Origin: Pseudoscleropodium purum | Lineage: Eukaryota > Streptophyta > Bryopsida > Hypnales > Brachytheciaceae | NCBI GenBank assembly: GCA_963969395.1 | Contig: OZ017796.1 | Coordinates: forward strand, 18,044,501 to 18,108,500 | Length of the DNA stretch: 64,000 nucleotides | Direction of reading: 5' to 3' | Part shown: one piece after another, positions 22,446-33,206 of the stretch | How positions within the stretch are numbered: position 1 is the stretch's first letter | Layout of the letters: every line of letters begins with the position of its first letter | The notes under the pieces: model-generated | The model's database searches: none | Told to the model about the DNA's origin: nothing | The model's input: the letters and a program-made list of their open reading frames with translations, nothing else | Position numbers and translations under genes: made by a program

Positions 22446-23740
22446 ATGAATTCGGAAAACATGGATCCCAATATTCAAGACATTGTTGAATTGATGAAGC
22501 TGGTAGGACCATCAAACTATGAGATTTGGAATTACAAAGTACGTATGATTCTGATGCAAGAGGGATTGTGGAGATTTGTAGAACCAAAAGCTCAAGAAGT
22601 CAATAGCGGCAATTCATCCGCAATAAGCTACACAACCACTGAAGCAAGGTTGACACGACGTCCGGACGCGGACGTCCGGATGTGGACGCTGTGTCCCCAG
22701 CGTCCGCTGACATTTGCGTCCCGGCGGACGCAGCGTCCGCCTGTCCCTCGTCCGCCCCGTCTGCCCGTCCGCCTGTCCGTTCGTCCGCCCGATTACGGCC
22801 GTCCGATCGACGCGCGGACTGATCTGGTCCGCACGATTTGGGTGTTCGCCTCGAGCCGTCCGCCCCGTCCGTCCGCCCCACCCCGCTTGTCCGCTTTCCA
22901 ACGGCGGTCGGGATGCTGCATCCGATAGCGTCCGGACGTCCGGAAAACGGACGCTATTTTGGGGCGGATGTTGACATTTGTCAACCCTGCACTGAAGTGC
23001 AAATCTTTGGACTTGCTCTTGATGTCGTTGTTAGTCAAGTCAATATGACATCTTCATGTACAAACAATGAACTACAATTTAGAGTTGGTCGCATATTCAT
23101 CTCCATGGTACATGACTCTACATTGTTGTCAATTATTCACCTCACTAATCCTCAGACTATCTAGCAACGATTGAGGCACATGTGCAATATTTGTAGTTCT
23201 TCATGTTGATTAGTTCTCAAGGAACAATTTTATTCTCTTAGAATGGCAAAAGGGAAGGCAATTAGTGACCATCTTCAAGAAATAAACTTGCTAGTTACAT
23301 AACTAGCAAATCTAGGCATCACTATTTTTGTCAAAGATATGGTAGACATCACTCTCAACAGTTTGCCGAAAAGCTAGGCTACATTCTACATAATTCAGAA
23401 AGGAAGAGAGTGAGTTCCAAACTTTCCAAAGTTGGAAGGTCTCTTATTACAAGAAGAATTGGGTAGATCATTAGAAAAGAAAAGAAACAACATTGAGGAA
23501 CTAAATATGATCCGAGAAAATTGGAATTCTAGTAGAGGACATGGATGTACCTCTCAAGGTTGTGATACTTATTGAGACAACCACCAATCGCATGAAGGTT
23601 AGTCTCACTTCAACGATACAAAACACGCTGTTATGTGCCACAAATGTGGCAAACCCAATCATTATGCCCACAACTGTGCTCACATCACACTTCAGGAATA
23701 GATCAAGAATCTTCAACTTCAGCTTATCAGCTTGAAATGA
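22446..23740 (+). pseudogene. gag: Broken copia gag
   Basis: The ATG at 22446 opens a frame reading MNSENMDPNIQDIVELMK and then GPSNYEIWNYKVRMILMQEG, typical of the copia gag polyprotein N-terminus. After about 66 codons the frame is cut by hAT copy 4. Downstream gag text continues with many stops to a CCHC zinc knuckle, CHKCGKPNHYAHNC, at 23636-23677. The knuckle has the proper C-x2-C-x4-H-x4-C spacing. Confidence 0.85.
22645..22989 (+). mobile_element. GC-rich hAT-type MITE, copy 4 (inside copia gag)
   Basis: A 345-bp element with termini CAAGGTTGACA and TGTCAACCCTG and a perfect 8-bp duplication CACTGAAG (22637-22644 and 22990-22997). It has the same orientation and full-length structure as copy 1, with many intact CpGs. 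It splits the gag region, so it inserted after the retroelement. Long open frames across it, up to 162 codons, are low-complexity artefacts. Confidence 0.93.
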
Positions 23741-23879
23741 AGTCATACCTCACCACAAATCAATCTTCTTGAGTTGATAGATCTTCAAGAACCAAGTCTT
23801 GACAACATACCAAAACACCTTCAACATTGTATTGAAGCTTTTGACAACGACATTAAAGCACTAGAAGAAGTAATCAATG

Positions 23880-26800
23880 CATGTATTATTTCAAAGGTCG
23901 AAGAAGATTGGTTCTTAGACTTAAGTACTTTTTTTCTTGTTATTGGTAATTCCAAGTTACTTAGCAAATTATCAGAGTCCAATATTGCCCAAATTTTGAT
24001 AGTTGATGGCTAAACAATGTCTGTAGCTGGCTAAAGTACTGTAAAGATCATTACTTCCTCTGGAGTAATAAAGGAAATTCATTGTGTTTTATATGCCCCT
24101 AGAGTAGAGACAAATTTATTTTTAGTGGAAAAACTTACCGATATTGGCTATTGAGTTTTATTTGAACCCACAAAATGCTTGATTTATGATAAAGACCATT
24201 GTACTAAAGTTTTCTTCCAAGGTATTTGCGATTCAAAAAGCAACCTATATTGTATCACAAATGGATTTTCATTTATTGGACTTACTTCAGTTTCATTTGA
24301 CCCTATACAACCCTTGTCAATAGGTCTCAATCCGACACAACTTCTTGAAGCACAGCCACTACTCAAATCCTGCTACAAACTACCAACTGAAGACATTCAT
24401 CTTGGGCATAAAAAATTGGAGATATCAATTATTAGAGTCTCTATCATATGATGTCAAGAAATCTTGTAGCAGGGGTACTTGCTATTCTACTTATCAAGCA
24501 TGTATGCTCTTTGTGTATGCACAACAAAATTTCACAAGCAACTATTCCCAAGGAACGTGGCACCAATATCATTGCCCCTTTGCACTTTATTCACACTAAC
24601 ATTTGCGGTCCTATACCAACACCATCCAAGTTAGATTGGAAATCAATATATCCTAATCTTTATTGACAATTTTTCCTACAAAACCTAGTTGTATTTCTTA
24701 GCTGAAAAATCGCAGATCCTCACTTTCTTTTACCATTTTTGAAACTTGTAGAGACTCCTTTTCTCCATATTCATATACTTTGCAACAATTGAGGTGGCAA
24801 ATATTTATCTACTTTTTGTATAGAATACTATCAGAAACATGGAATAGCACGACAGCTCACAACAAGTTATACCCCACATCAAAACGGATTAGTAGAATGT
24901 AAAATAGGACACTACTTGAAGGAATACAGAGTATGGTATCGGGCACACAAATCCCTAGATCTCTTTGGGAAGAAATAACAAAAGCAACAAACTACATACA
25001 AAATAGATCCCTAACAAAGGCATTACAACTGAAAACCCTTAAAGAAGCCTTTTCAGGAGTCAAACCTATCCTAAGCCATCTTCGAGTAGTCGATTGTATT
25101 GCCTATTGCCACATCCCAAACCAAAAACATCAAAAATTAGATACAAAAGCCATACCTAGTATACTCATAGGATATGATGAAAATAGTAGGGCCTACATGT
25201 GTTACAACTCCAAAACTAGAAAAATTCTAATCAATCAAAACGTTTGGTTTTGATGAAGGCAACTTACACTTACATATCTCTAAGACCACCAAAACATTAG
25301 ATGATTTAACTCTACTAGATACACTTCTAATTAGACCCATAAGCACTCCTAGTCACAATATAATTCCAAACACTATAGCACTCCAACCCGAATTTTGTCC
25401 CTTGTTACTTTCAACTACAGATCCTACTCACCTCAATCACAATTGTAATTTCCAAATAGTTTGCCCATCTCCACTATCAACTAATGGCCTTTCTATTTCT
25501 CCAACTACCTCACATATAGTTGAACCTTTCAACAATCCATCTCCACTATCTAGATGCTTGCAGTGATCACGACGCCAAAATATATGGCTCAAGGGCTACA
25601 ATCTATGTTTATTAACTGATTACTTTGAAACATGTATGTTGATATCTCACTCAAGCTCATTAGAACAACAACTTGAACCTAATTTCACAAGTATAACCTT
25701 CAAAAAAGCCATAAACGACCTTGGCTAGAGGAATGCAATGATAAAAAAAATGCAAGCAATCTAGCAAAATCAAAGGTGGGATTTAGAGCCTCTTCTGTCT
25801 AGAATCAAACCTATAACGTATAAGTGGGTATTCACACTAAAACCTGGTATTAATAGAGATCCACCTATCAAAAAAGCGCACCTAGTTGCTCGTGGCTTTA
25901 AACAACGTTTTGGCATAGATATCATGGAAACCTTCGCCCTTGTTATCAAATGGTCTATGCTTCACAACAATTGCATTAGCAGCTTCAAAATGTTGGGACA
26001 TACATCATATAGATGTATGTACGGCATTTCTAAATGGCATATTGAAAAAACATGTCTTTATGACACAACCTCTTTATTTCTGCACCCATGATTATGAGGC
26101 CTTTGTCTACCGTTTAAACAAATCACTATACTGGCTTAAATAGAGTCCCAAAGCTTGGTATGATAGAATTGACGCAACACTATTAAAAACCAGCCTTAAA
26201 CACAATAAATCTAATCCAAGCTTATACTATATGCACAAAGATGGCAAAACTATTATTCTTCTCCTATATGTCGACGATCTCTTCATCACAAGATCTAACA
26301 ATACTCTCATTTTTTGGCTCAAAATTTTTCTCAAAGTAGAATTTGATATAAAAAATTTAGACATTATAAAACAATACCTCAACATCTCATTTGAACAAGT
26401 ATCTTTGGGCAAATTTCTTCATCAACACAAATGTGTCGTATCTATCCTCCATGAATTTGGGATGCAAGACTGTAAACCTACATCCACCCCACTCCCCGAA
26501 GGACAAATCTCATTAAAAACACAAATTCTCTACTAATTGATCCCAATTACTATTGCCGTTTGATTAGAAAATTAATTTTCCTAACCATCACATGACTTAG
26601 TGTCGCATATGTTATAAATCAATTCAACAATTATATAGATGAACCTCAACAACAACACCTGGGCATGGCCAAACATGTGCTTCGGTACATCCAGGCCACT
26701 CTTGAATATGGAATCCTTTATCATGCACATGCACCATTTACAATTGTCGGATACACTAATGTGGATTGGGATACTTGCCCCGACACACATCGTTCAACAA

Positions 26801-27266
26801 GAGCATACCTATGTATCCTAGCAAGAGGCCCAATAACTTGGCAATCAAAATGCCAATTAATAGTCTCTCACTCTTCTACTAAATCCAAATATTGTGTCCT
26901 TAGTGATGGAGCTCAAGAAGTTGTCTAGCTACACCAACTGCTTCAAGAAATCAATCCGACAATTCTAGATAGTTTTGTCTCTCCATTGGCTTCCTCAATC
27001 ACAAAATTTTTGTGACAAATCAAAGTGCTCTCAAAATTTCTTACAATCATGTCTTTTATGCAACTAATGCAAGAACCAAACACATCGAGATACATTACCA
27101 TTTTATATGTGAAAGAGTCTTAGAAGAGGAAATAAACTTAAAATATATTAGCATCCATGACCAGTCCACAGATACATTGACGAAGCCTTTGGGCAAAGTC
27201 AAATTTCAACAACATAGAGCTTCACTAAGACTGCTTCGTCTCATCGACCTAGAACCAAAAACATAG
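23880..27266 (+). pseudogene. pol: Broken copia pol (protease, integrase, RT, RNase H)
   Basis: The domains follow in copia order with frequent stops and shifts. They are: a protease relic with WFLDLST (near 23908); a pre-integrase stretch; an integrase with TTSYTPHQNGLVE (24860-24898) and the SLWEEITKATNYIQNR region; a reverse transcriptase with HLVARGFKQRFGIDIMETFA and the catalytic YVDD (26267-26278); and RNase H with WDTCPDTHRSTRAYLCIL and TKHIEIHYHFI, ending at 27266. The longest uninterrupted pieces are about 100 codons. No active polyprotein can be made. Confidence 0.9.
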
Positions 27267-27837
27267 AGCCTTTTGAACTAAAACTAATTTTGTTTCAACA
27301 ATCTAGTATCACAACCCTAAAATCTCCCTCAACAAAAATCCATCAACCAGTTACAAGATCCCACCGTGAAATAGGTATTCTTTGGCGCCCTTGAGTGTTT
27401 TAAGACTTCTATGCTTGACTCTTTTGAAACCATTCACCTCGTGAGCATAATCTATCCAAGAAAAGTATAGTTCGGGACTCCGCCTATGCCTCACCACATA
27501 AAATTTTACGCCTACTTGGGTGACTCTTGAACTCATGATCGTTGTCGAGAAGCAACTTCACTTACACAAGCTTTAGCATCGACTTGACAAAACTCGTCAC
27601 CAACATTATTAGGACGTTTGCTCAATATCTTGTCTAACATGCTACAACACCATCACATCATCCATCTCAAGATATAACAAGTTAGCCACACATAAGTTTC
27701 GACTAATTGTAGTCCAAAGAAATTCAACCTACACTCACAAAACTACTCCCATCTCTATCAAGATTGTTTCGACCTCTATCTCTCAACTCTGGCCATGGTT
27801 CACAACTAGTTTGAGACAATCTTAGATTGAAGAGGGG
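27267..27837 (+). other. 3' non-coding part of copia element with polypurine tract
   Basis: This non-coding stretch ends in the purine-rich ATTGAAGAGGGG at about 27826-27837, immediately before the 3' LTR, as expected for plus-strand priming. Confidence 0.75.
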
Positions 27838-28026
27838 TGTTAGACAAACAAGTCATTGTAGACATAGAGTTAGGGTTCCATGGACGTTACTCATCCATGA
27901 CGGCTAGTTAAGATTAGTCTTATGATTCAATTATGTATATATTATGGATTAATCCCCTTTTGTTAATCATCTTGAGCAAAAGCTCCAATCAGGAACACTA
28001 GACAAGATAGTATGTAGTTTCCAACA
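27838..28026 (+). repeat. 3' LTR of copia element
   Basis: A 189-bp LTR starts TGTTAGACAAACAAGTC and ends TAGTTTCCAACA. It preserves the empty site of the CACTA MITE (AGGGTTCCATGG). Confidence 0.92.
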
Positions 28027-28031
28027 CATCT

Positions 28032-31000
28032 ACATCTACACCAACTTGGCAACCTCATTGCAAGAAAATTTCATTAAGTAACAGAAAAAATTTAGATCTT
28101 GGATTTTGAGGGCTAGCATTGTGATTTTTATGCATGAAACTCACTTTAAAAAATGACTTGCTTTTATTTTCACACATTAGAAATCTTGCTATAGACTTCA
28201 AAAATGTCATCTACTAAAGAATGTTAGTATTTGCAAAGTTGTAAGTTGCTAAGATCACTTTTATAATCAAGCTCTAGTCAAAAATCTAAAAACCACAAGA
28301 ACTAGTTCTTATAAACATTTTTACAATCTAATTTTGTTTCAAAAAAACTAAAAAATTTCTAAGAAATTGAAGGACACTTTACACTTGAAACTAAGTCAAG
28401 AAAATCAAAAGTTATAAGCACATTTCTTGGTCTAAGTATGAGACCAATGGGAGTGTTTTGAGTTTTTGTTTTTTTCACTCAATCCTAAGTTTCAATTGTA
28501 AGTGATTTTGAAAATTCCCTAAAAATTTTGAAAAAGAAAAAAATGATTCTTATTGAAGATATTTTAATGTGGAAAAAATTAAAAGAAATAAAAATAGAAA
28601 TAAAACCAATTACTTTTGAATGTTTTTACCATAGAACATTTGCATGATATTCTTGATTTGGGAAACTAGAAAGACCTACAATGTTACTATACCAAAAATG
28701 ATTCTTCTTACAATGACCTTCAAATCATAGGCAAGTTTTAATTCTATATAATTATATAGTGAAAGGAGCCTCCAATCATTGGTTGCAAAGAATCCCAACT
28801 ATGAAATTCAAGAATATTATGTGTACTTTAAGTCAAAACTTTTTTATAAGGAAATAGATGCTAAGGGCCTTGCCTTTTCTATGTTGGAGGTATATAAGAT
28901 TAGCTATACTCTTACTAAAAAACTATCATCAAAATCCTATCTAAAATTGATAGTGACAAATTATATATTTAAAAAATTATGTGAAAATTAAATGAAATCA
29001 CCAAAACATCACAAGTAATTATAAATTTGTCAAAATTTATATGATGCTTACAAACAATAGGAAATAAGGTGGATGGACATACATAAATGATATTTATATC
29101 CATCTTATTTCCTATTGTTTGTAAACTTTAACCCCTAAAGGACCATTATGCATTTTTTGGCTATGTAGCAATTTTGGAGAGGTATGTGTGATTGGAGATT
29201 TCCACATTTTTGGCCCAAATTTAATGGAAGGTAGGGAGAAGGAGTATCTTTCATATGCAATAAATTCCATGGCATTTGGAAATATAAGTCAAAAGTTATG
29301 GCCTAATATACTATTTTTTTTTTTTTTTTCATAAAATGGGCAAATCTGGACAAATTAGGACAAATCAAGAAATTTTATTTCTCTTAAAAATAAAAATTTG
29401 AAATTGGTTCTAAAATCATATATACATGGAAATCTTTGAATCATTCCATTTTGATCAATGAGTTAAAAGTTATGAGGATTTTTTGTTTGCAGGTATTTAT
29501 AAATTGTATTTACAAATTGTCTACTCTAAAATAAACTTTGAAGTCTTTTATCTTACTCAATTTTTAATATTTTTAGAAAAAATAAAATTATAGGATGTAG
29601 ATTATTTATTACAACATTGCAACCATTGAGATTGGCATTTTTCAATTCCATAATGGAATTCTTAATAATTTCATATTTTAAATCAATCTCTACTATTGTC
29701 TATTTATTACTTTTTTCCTATATGTTGTAAAATTCCAATTTCCAAATGATTTGGAAATTTTCAAGTATGTAAAAAACTTGTCTAAAAAAGAAATCCAAAA
29801 AAGCACTACCATTTAGGGCATTCTTTTTTTTTAAATAGAAAACTATAGCTACCTTGTTTTTTTATAGGGCCAAAAAAATGATTTTTGTAAATTTCAATGC
29901 TTATATTTTGCAATCCACATTGTGGAAATTTTTGAAATTTTTATCACATGTTCTCAAGTCAACATACTACAAGATCCCATAATCATATGTGTCATAAAAA
30001 GTTTGAAAAATAAAATTCAATACTTGTACTAAAAATGGCAATTTTTGAGCATTTTTGGTGAAAACATAGTCATAGAGCTTTAGAGATCAAACATCAATGG
30101 GAGTTTAATGAAAAATATATAATTGGAAAGAATAAATGATTATCCTAATCCATCAACATTCCTAGGTGCATATTATAGTATATGAAATCTTCTAAAGCAA
30201 TAATTTGCTCAAAATTGTGAAAAATAATACAATTTTTTTGGAGGAATTTAACTAAAGAAAAATATCTTGGTTTCCTTTGTTACTTTCTCAATCATGGATG
30301 AATTATTTTCAATTGCTACAAAATCTTGATATAGTATCTTTGGGGGATGAAGAAAAGACATTTCATTCATTTCTACAAGTTTCATCTATGTCCATGGTTG
30401 TAGTTAGCTCTTAAATGCTCAACCATCTATTCTATGGATGATATACGTTTGGAAAAGGAACTAGGGACCAAATAAAAGGTGACATTTTATGATATTTAGA
30501 ATAACTTTAACATCAATGAATTCAAAGAATATTCTACATGAATGAATGAATAAGATATTTAGGAGAGTTCTTCTTTTTTATTATAATATTTATGGGACTT
30601 TTAAAATATTTATTTTTACTCATTTCATCTAAAGAACACTTTCTATGTGGCCCAAATTAAAGTAAATAGAATCCTTCACTCTATCCAAAAAAGTATAAAA
30701 AAATCTCTTCTATTTATCCATTAAAAAGACAATTGTTGCAATAAAAGTCATGATGTGACATGCTTACACCAAATGTCCAAATTCAATGCAAAGCAAGGTT
30801 TGTAAGACTTTTTTTTTTTTTGAAACCTATGAACACTTTGTTGTTGTGAGAAACAAACTTTGGAGTACACAACTCCACAAGTTAGACTTTTCACTTTTGT
30901 CATGCCACAAAAATATTGCACTAAACACTCTCATTAGATCGCTCCACACTATTTTCTCAACATTTTACACTAATTTATGTAATCAATAAAATGATGAATG

Positions 31001-32390
31001 AGATGTTTTTGAGTTTCTATTATGTATCCAATTTGTAGATTTTGTAATTAAATTTTTTTCATGTACCTAAGTATATGGTGGATTGGAAAATATAATTAAA
31101 AGGGCAATCTAATGGAAGTATTTAGTGTAATAAAAGGGTGGTCTTTAGGCAACCCACCAATGAGTAGTGTCAAAGTGTGATGGCCAAGGCACCAAATTGG
31201 CACCAAATTAGATAGTTCCAATATTCTATGTTTTGTACTATTCTTTGATGCCTCAACTAACCACTCTTTCTACTACATTAATAATGATATATAGTATAAC
31301 TATATATAAGCTAATTGATTTTGAAATGCTTGGTAAGTTCTTATTTTTTATAAAGATTTTTACCAAGAGCACAAATATTTACAATATTCAAAGAGTGGGA
31401 TCTTTGTAATTATAATTAGTAAAAATACTCATAAAAGAGTCAAAACTTATACGGAGGAACATTTTAAAATCAACTAGTGTCATTTACACGAAAATATCAT
31501 TATTAGTGTGGTTAACATGGATGGATTTTAAATTATTCATTCAAATAAGAGAGGTAGTTACATCTTAAGCCGTTTTCTCCATCGCCAAATAGCGCCGCAC
31601 CCCAAAATACCTCACTTATGCATCCCAGACATGGGTGGCGACGATTCCATGTGTTTCACATTGAACTCCCATTCACGTGAACCCCGTCGCCTCCCGAGAA
31701 CTACGTCGCACCCTCATTGAAACTGCGCCTCTAAGTTAAGTTAACCATAAATTTACACCACTTTGATACATGCCACTGCCGCGTGCCACACTCTCCACGT
31801 CACGTACTCCAAAGTGGAACACAAAACTCCAAACTTGAACTAATATTTTGGCCCCATGTGATTCCTTTAAGGCAACGGCCGGACGGTTGATAAAGAATTA
31901 AGTTAGACATATATAGTATCCTTTTCAAGCGGCCCCAGGGTCTACAGTAGAAAGCTTCAAACCTTGAAAGCAAAGCAGCCAGCTCTCCGTCACAGTGCTT
32001 TTGTGATGCACGATTTTTCCCCAATTGGCTAACTGACATCCAAAAGATGTGGACCATCAGGAAAGTTTCTGTTTTTTCTGGGGCCAAAATAGCCAGATTG
32101 GCACTGCTGTATTTGAAGACCAATTATTAACTGGATCCTTCACCAAAATGATAAACAAAACACTGATCCGTCCGTCATCTTCAATCTGCGCGTGTTTTCT
32201 TATTGCGTTTCTATTTCGGGATATCGATCTAGCTGCGTGTATCATGCTGCAGGTCGGGGAGTCACTCAATCCGGAATCTGATGATCTTCTCCGGAAGCTC
32301 GATCTCCATCTTTTTACTTTGAAGATCAATTGTAGCCTAATACTCCAAACTTTGAATATTCACCACCTACAGTATCACCAGCACCTTTGA
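28032..32390. other. AT-rich spacer
   Basis: No gene is recognised. It contains the hairpin at 29048-29124. From about 31560 the base composition becomes more balanced, which probably marks the distal upstream region of the potassium transporter gene. Confidence 0.55.
29048..29124. repeat. 27-bp near-perfect hairpin
   Basis: TTACAAACAATAGGAAATAA and the following GGTGGAT are repeated in inverse after a loop of about 24 bases. The single mismatch would be a G-U pair in RNA. The size resembles a small foldback element or a short precursor-like hairpin. No promoter or other copy is seen. Confidence 0.7.
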
Positions 32391-32424
32391 TCGAACTTGA
32401 ACATCGATCTCCAACTGAACGATC

Positions 32425-32503
32425 TTCTAGGACCGACGTGGAAGTGATCTAGCTGCAATATGTGATCGAGCACATACTTTTTGATGACGCGTCGGTCCTA
32501 GAA
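32425..32503. repeat. 13-bp perfect inverted repeat upstream of KUP
   Basis: TTCTAGGACCGAC (32425-32437) and GTCGGTCCTAGAA (32491-32503) are exact inverses 53 bp apart, about 700-780 bp upstream of the KUP start codon. No target duplication is visible, so this may be a short foldback element or a regulatory cruciform. Confidence 0.5.
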
Positions 32504-32634
32504 TGAATCTTAGGTACTGCGCGGCCACTTTGGACGAATGTATCTAGCTAGCTTCCTGGTGCGTGCGTGTATAGCGCTGATTGCTTCAAAGGGTGTACGT
32601 CTATTTGTTTAAACTTGATTCATGGTTGAATAAT

Positions 32635-32864
32635 TACTAGTACGGAAGCTTGATGTTGCAATAGTTTAGGCGTAGCTACGGATTGTCTACGTGCTCATGC
32701 CAAGACTTTTGCAACAAGTTTGCAGTTCTTTTATTTGCAATGGTTCGCAATAGCTAAGGTAGATCATAAGTTTTAGCTAGGTTAGCAAAGTCCAAAACCA
32801 CTACAAAACCATTTCAAAATAATTGATGGTGTGTACGTTGCAGCTGCTACTTTCTGTTGTAGTG
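32635..32864. mobile_element. Non-autonomous CACTA MITE upstream of KUP
   Basis: A 230-bp element begins TACTAGTACGGAAGCTTGAT (first base changed from C) and ends TACTTTCTGTTGTAGTG, an inverted CACTA end. It is flanked by AAT on both sides (32632-32634 and 32865-32867). Its ends and inner blocks match the MITE in CAT intron 1, in opposite orientation. It lies about 340 bp upstream of the KUP start codon and could affect the promoter or leader. Confidence 0.8.
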
Positions 32865-33206
32865 AATACTGAGCGAATTTGGACTCACATTTGCAAGCTT
32901 GTGAAGAAGCTGGATAGTTAGTTGGGACTACTACTGCCCCAGCCTGTCAGTGAAGATTGAAGCTCTGACTGAAGCTCTTATTGAAGCACATGCAGGAGTT
33001 CAGTGTGTTGGATTTGAAGATGAATAATCTTCGGGTGTCGACGACGCTGAGGATGCTTCGTGTTCATGTGGCATGGGGCGAGCTCTAGGATCGAGCTACC
33101 GCGCGTGGGATTTGCAATTAATCCTTGAAGCTAGCCGGCCACCGACAACAACTATTGTTCGTGCTTTAAATTGCTCCGCTGTTTTTGGTGATTGGACGGC
33201 GGTATC

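Larger units (their letters stand above)
21917..28026 (+). mobile_element. Full-length but inactive Ty1/copia LTR retrotransposon
   Basis: The element has matching LTRs (5' 21917-22326, 3' 27838-28026), a near-matching 5-bp duplication (TATCT at 21912-21916, CATCT at 28027-28031), a tRNA-Met primer site and a polypurine tract. It carries gag and pol in the copia order protease, integrase, reverse transcriptase, RNase H. Every coding domain is broken by stops and shifts. Two later insertions add length: a CACTA MITE in the 5' LTR and a hAT MITE in gag. By eye the LTRs, with the MITE removed, differ at about two dozen of 189 positions, mostly C/T and G/A transitions. The insertion is therefore old. 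Confidence 0.93.

Noticed and set aside
22440..22928. 162-codon frame and several overlapping minus-strand frames
   Set aside because: A fusion of decayed gag into hAT copy 4. The Arg/Pro/Ser-rich part is a composition artefact, open on both strands.
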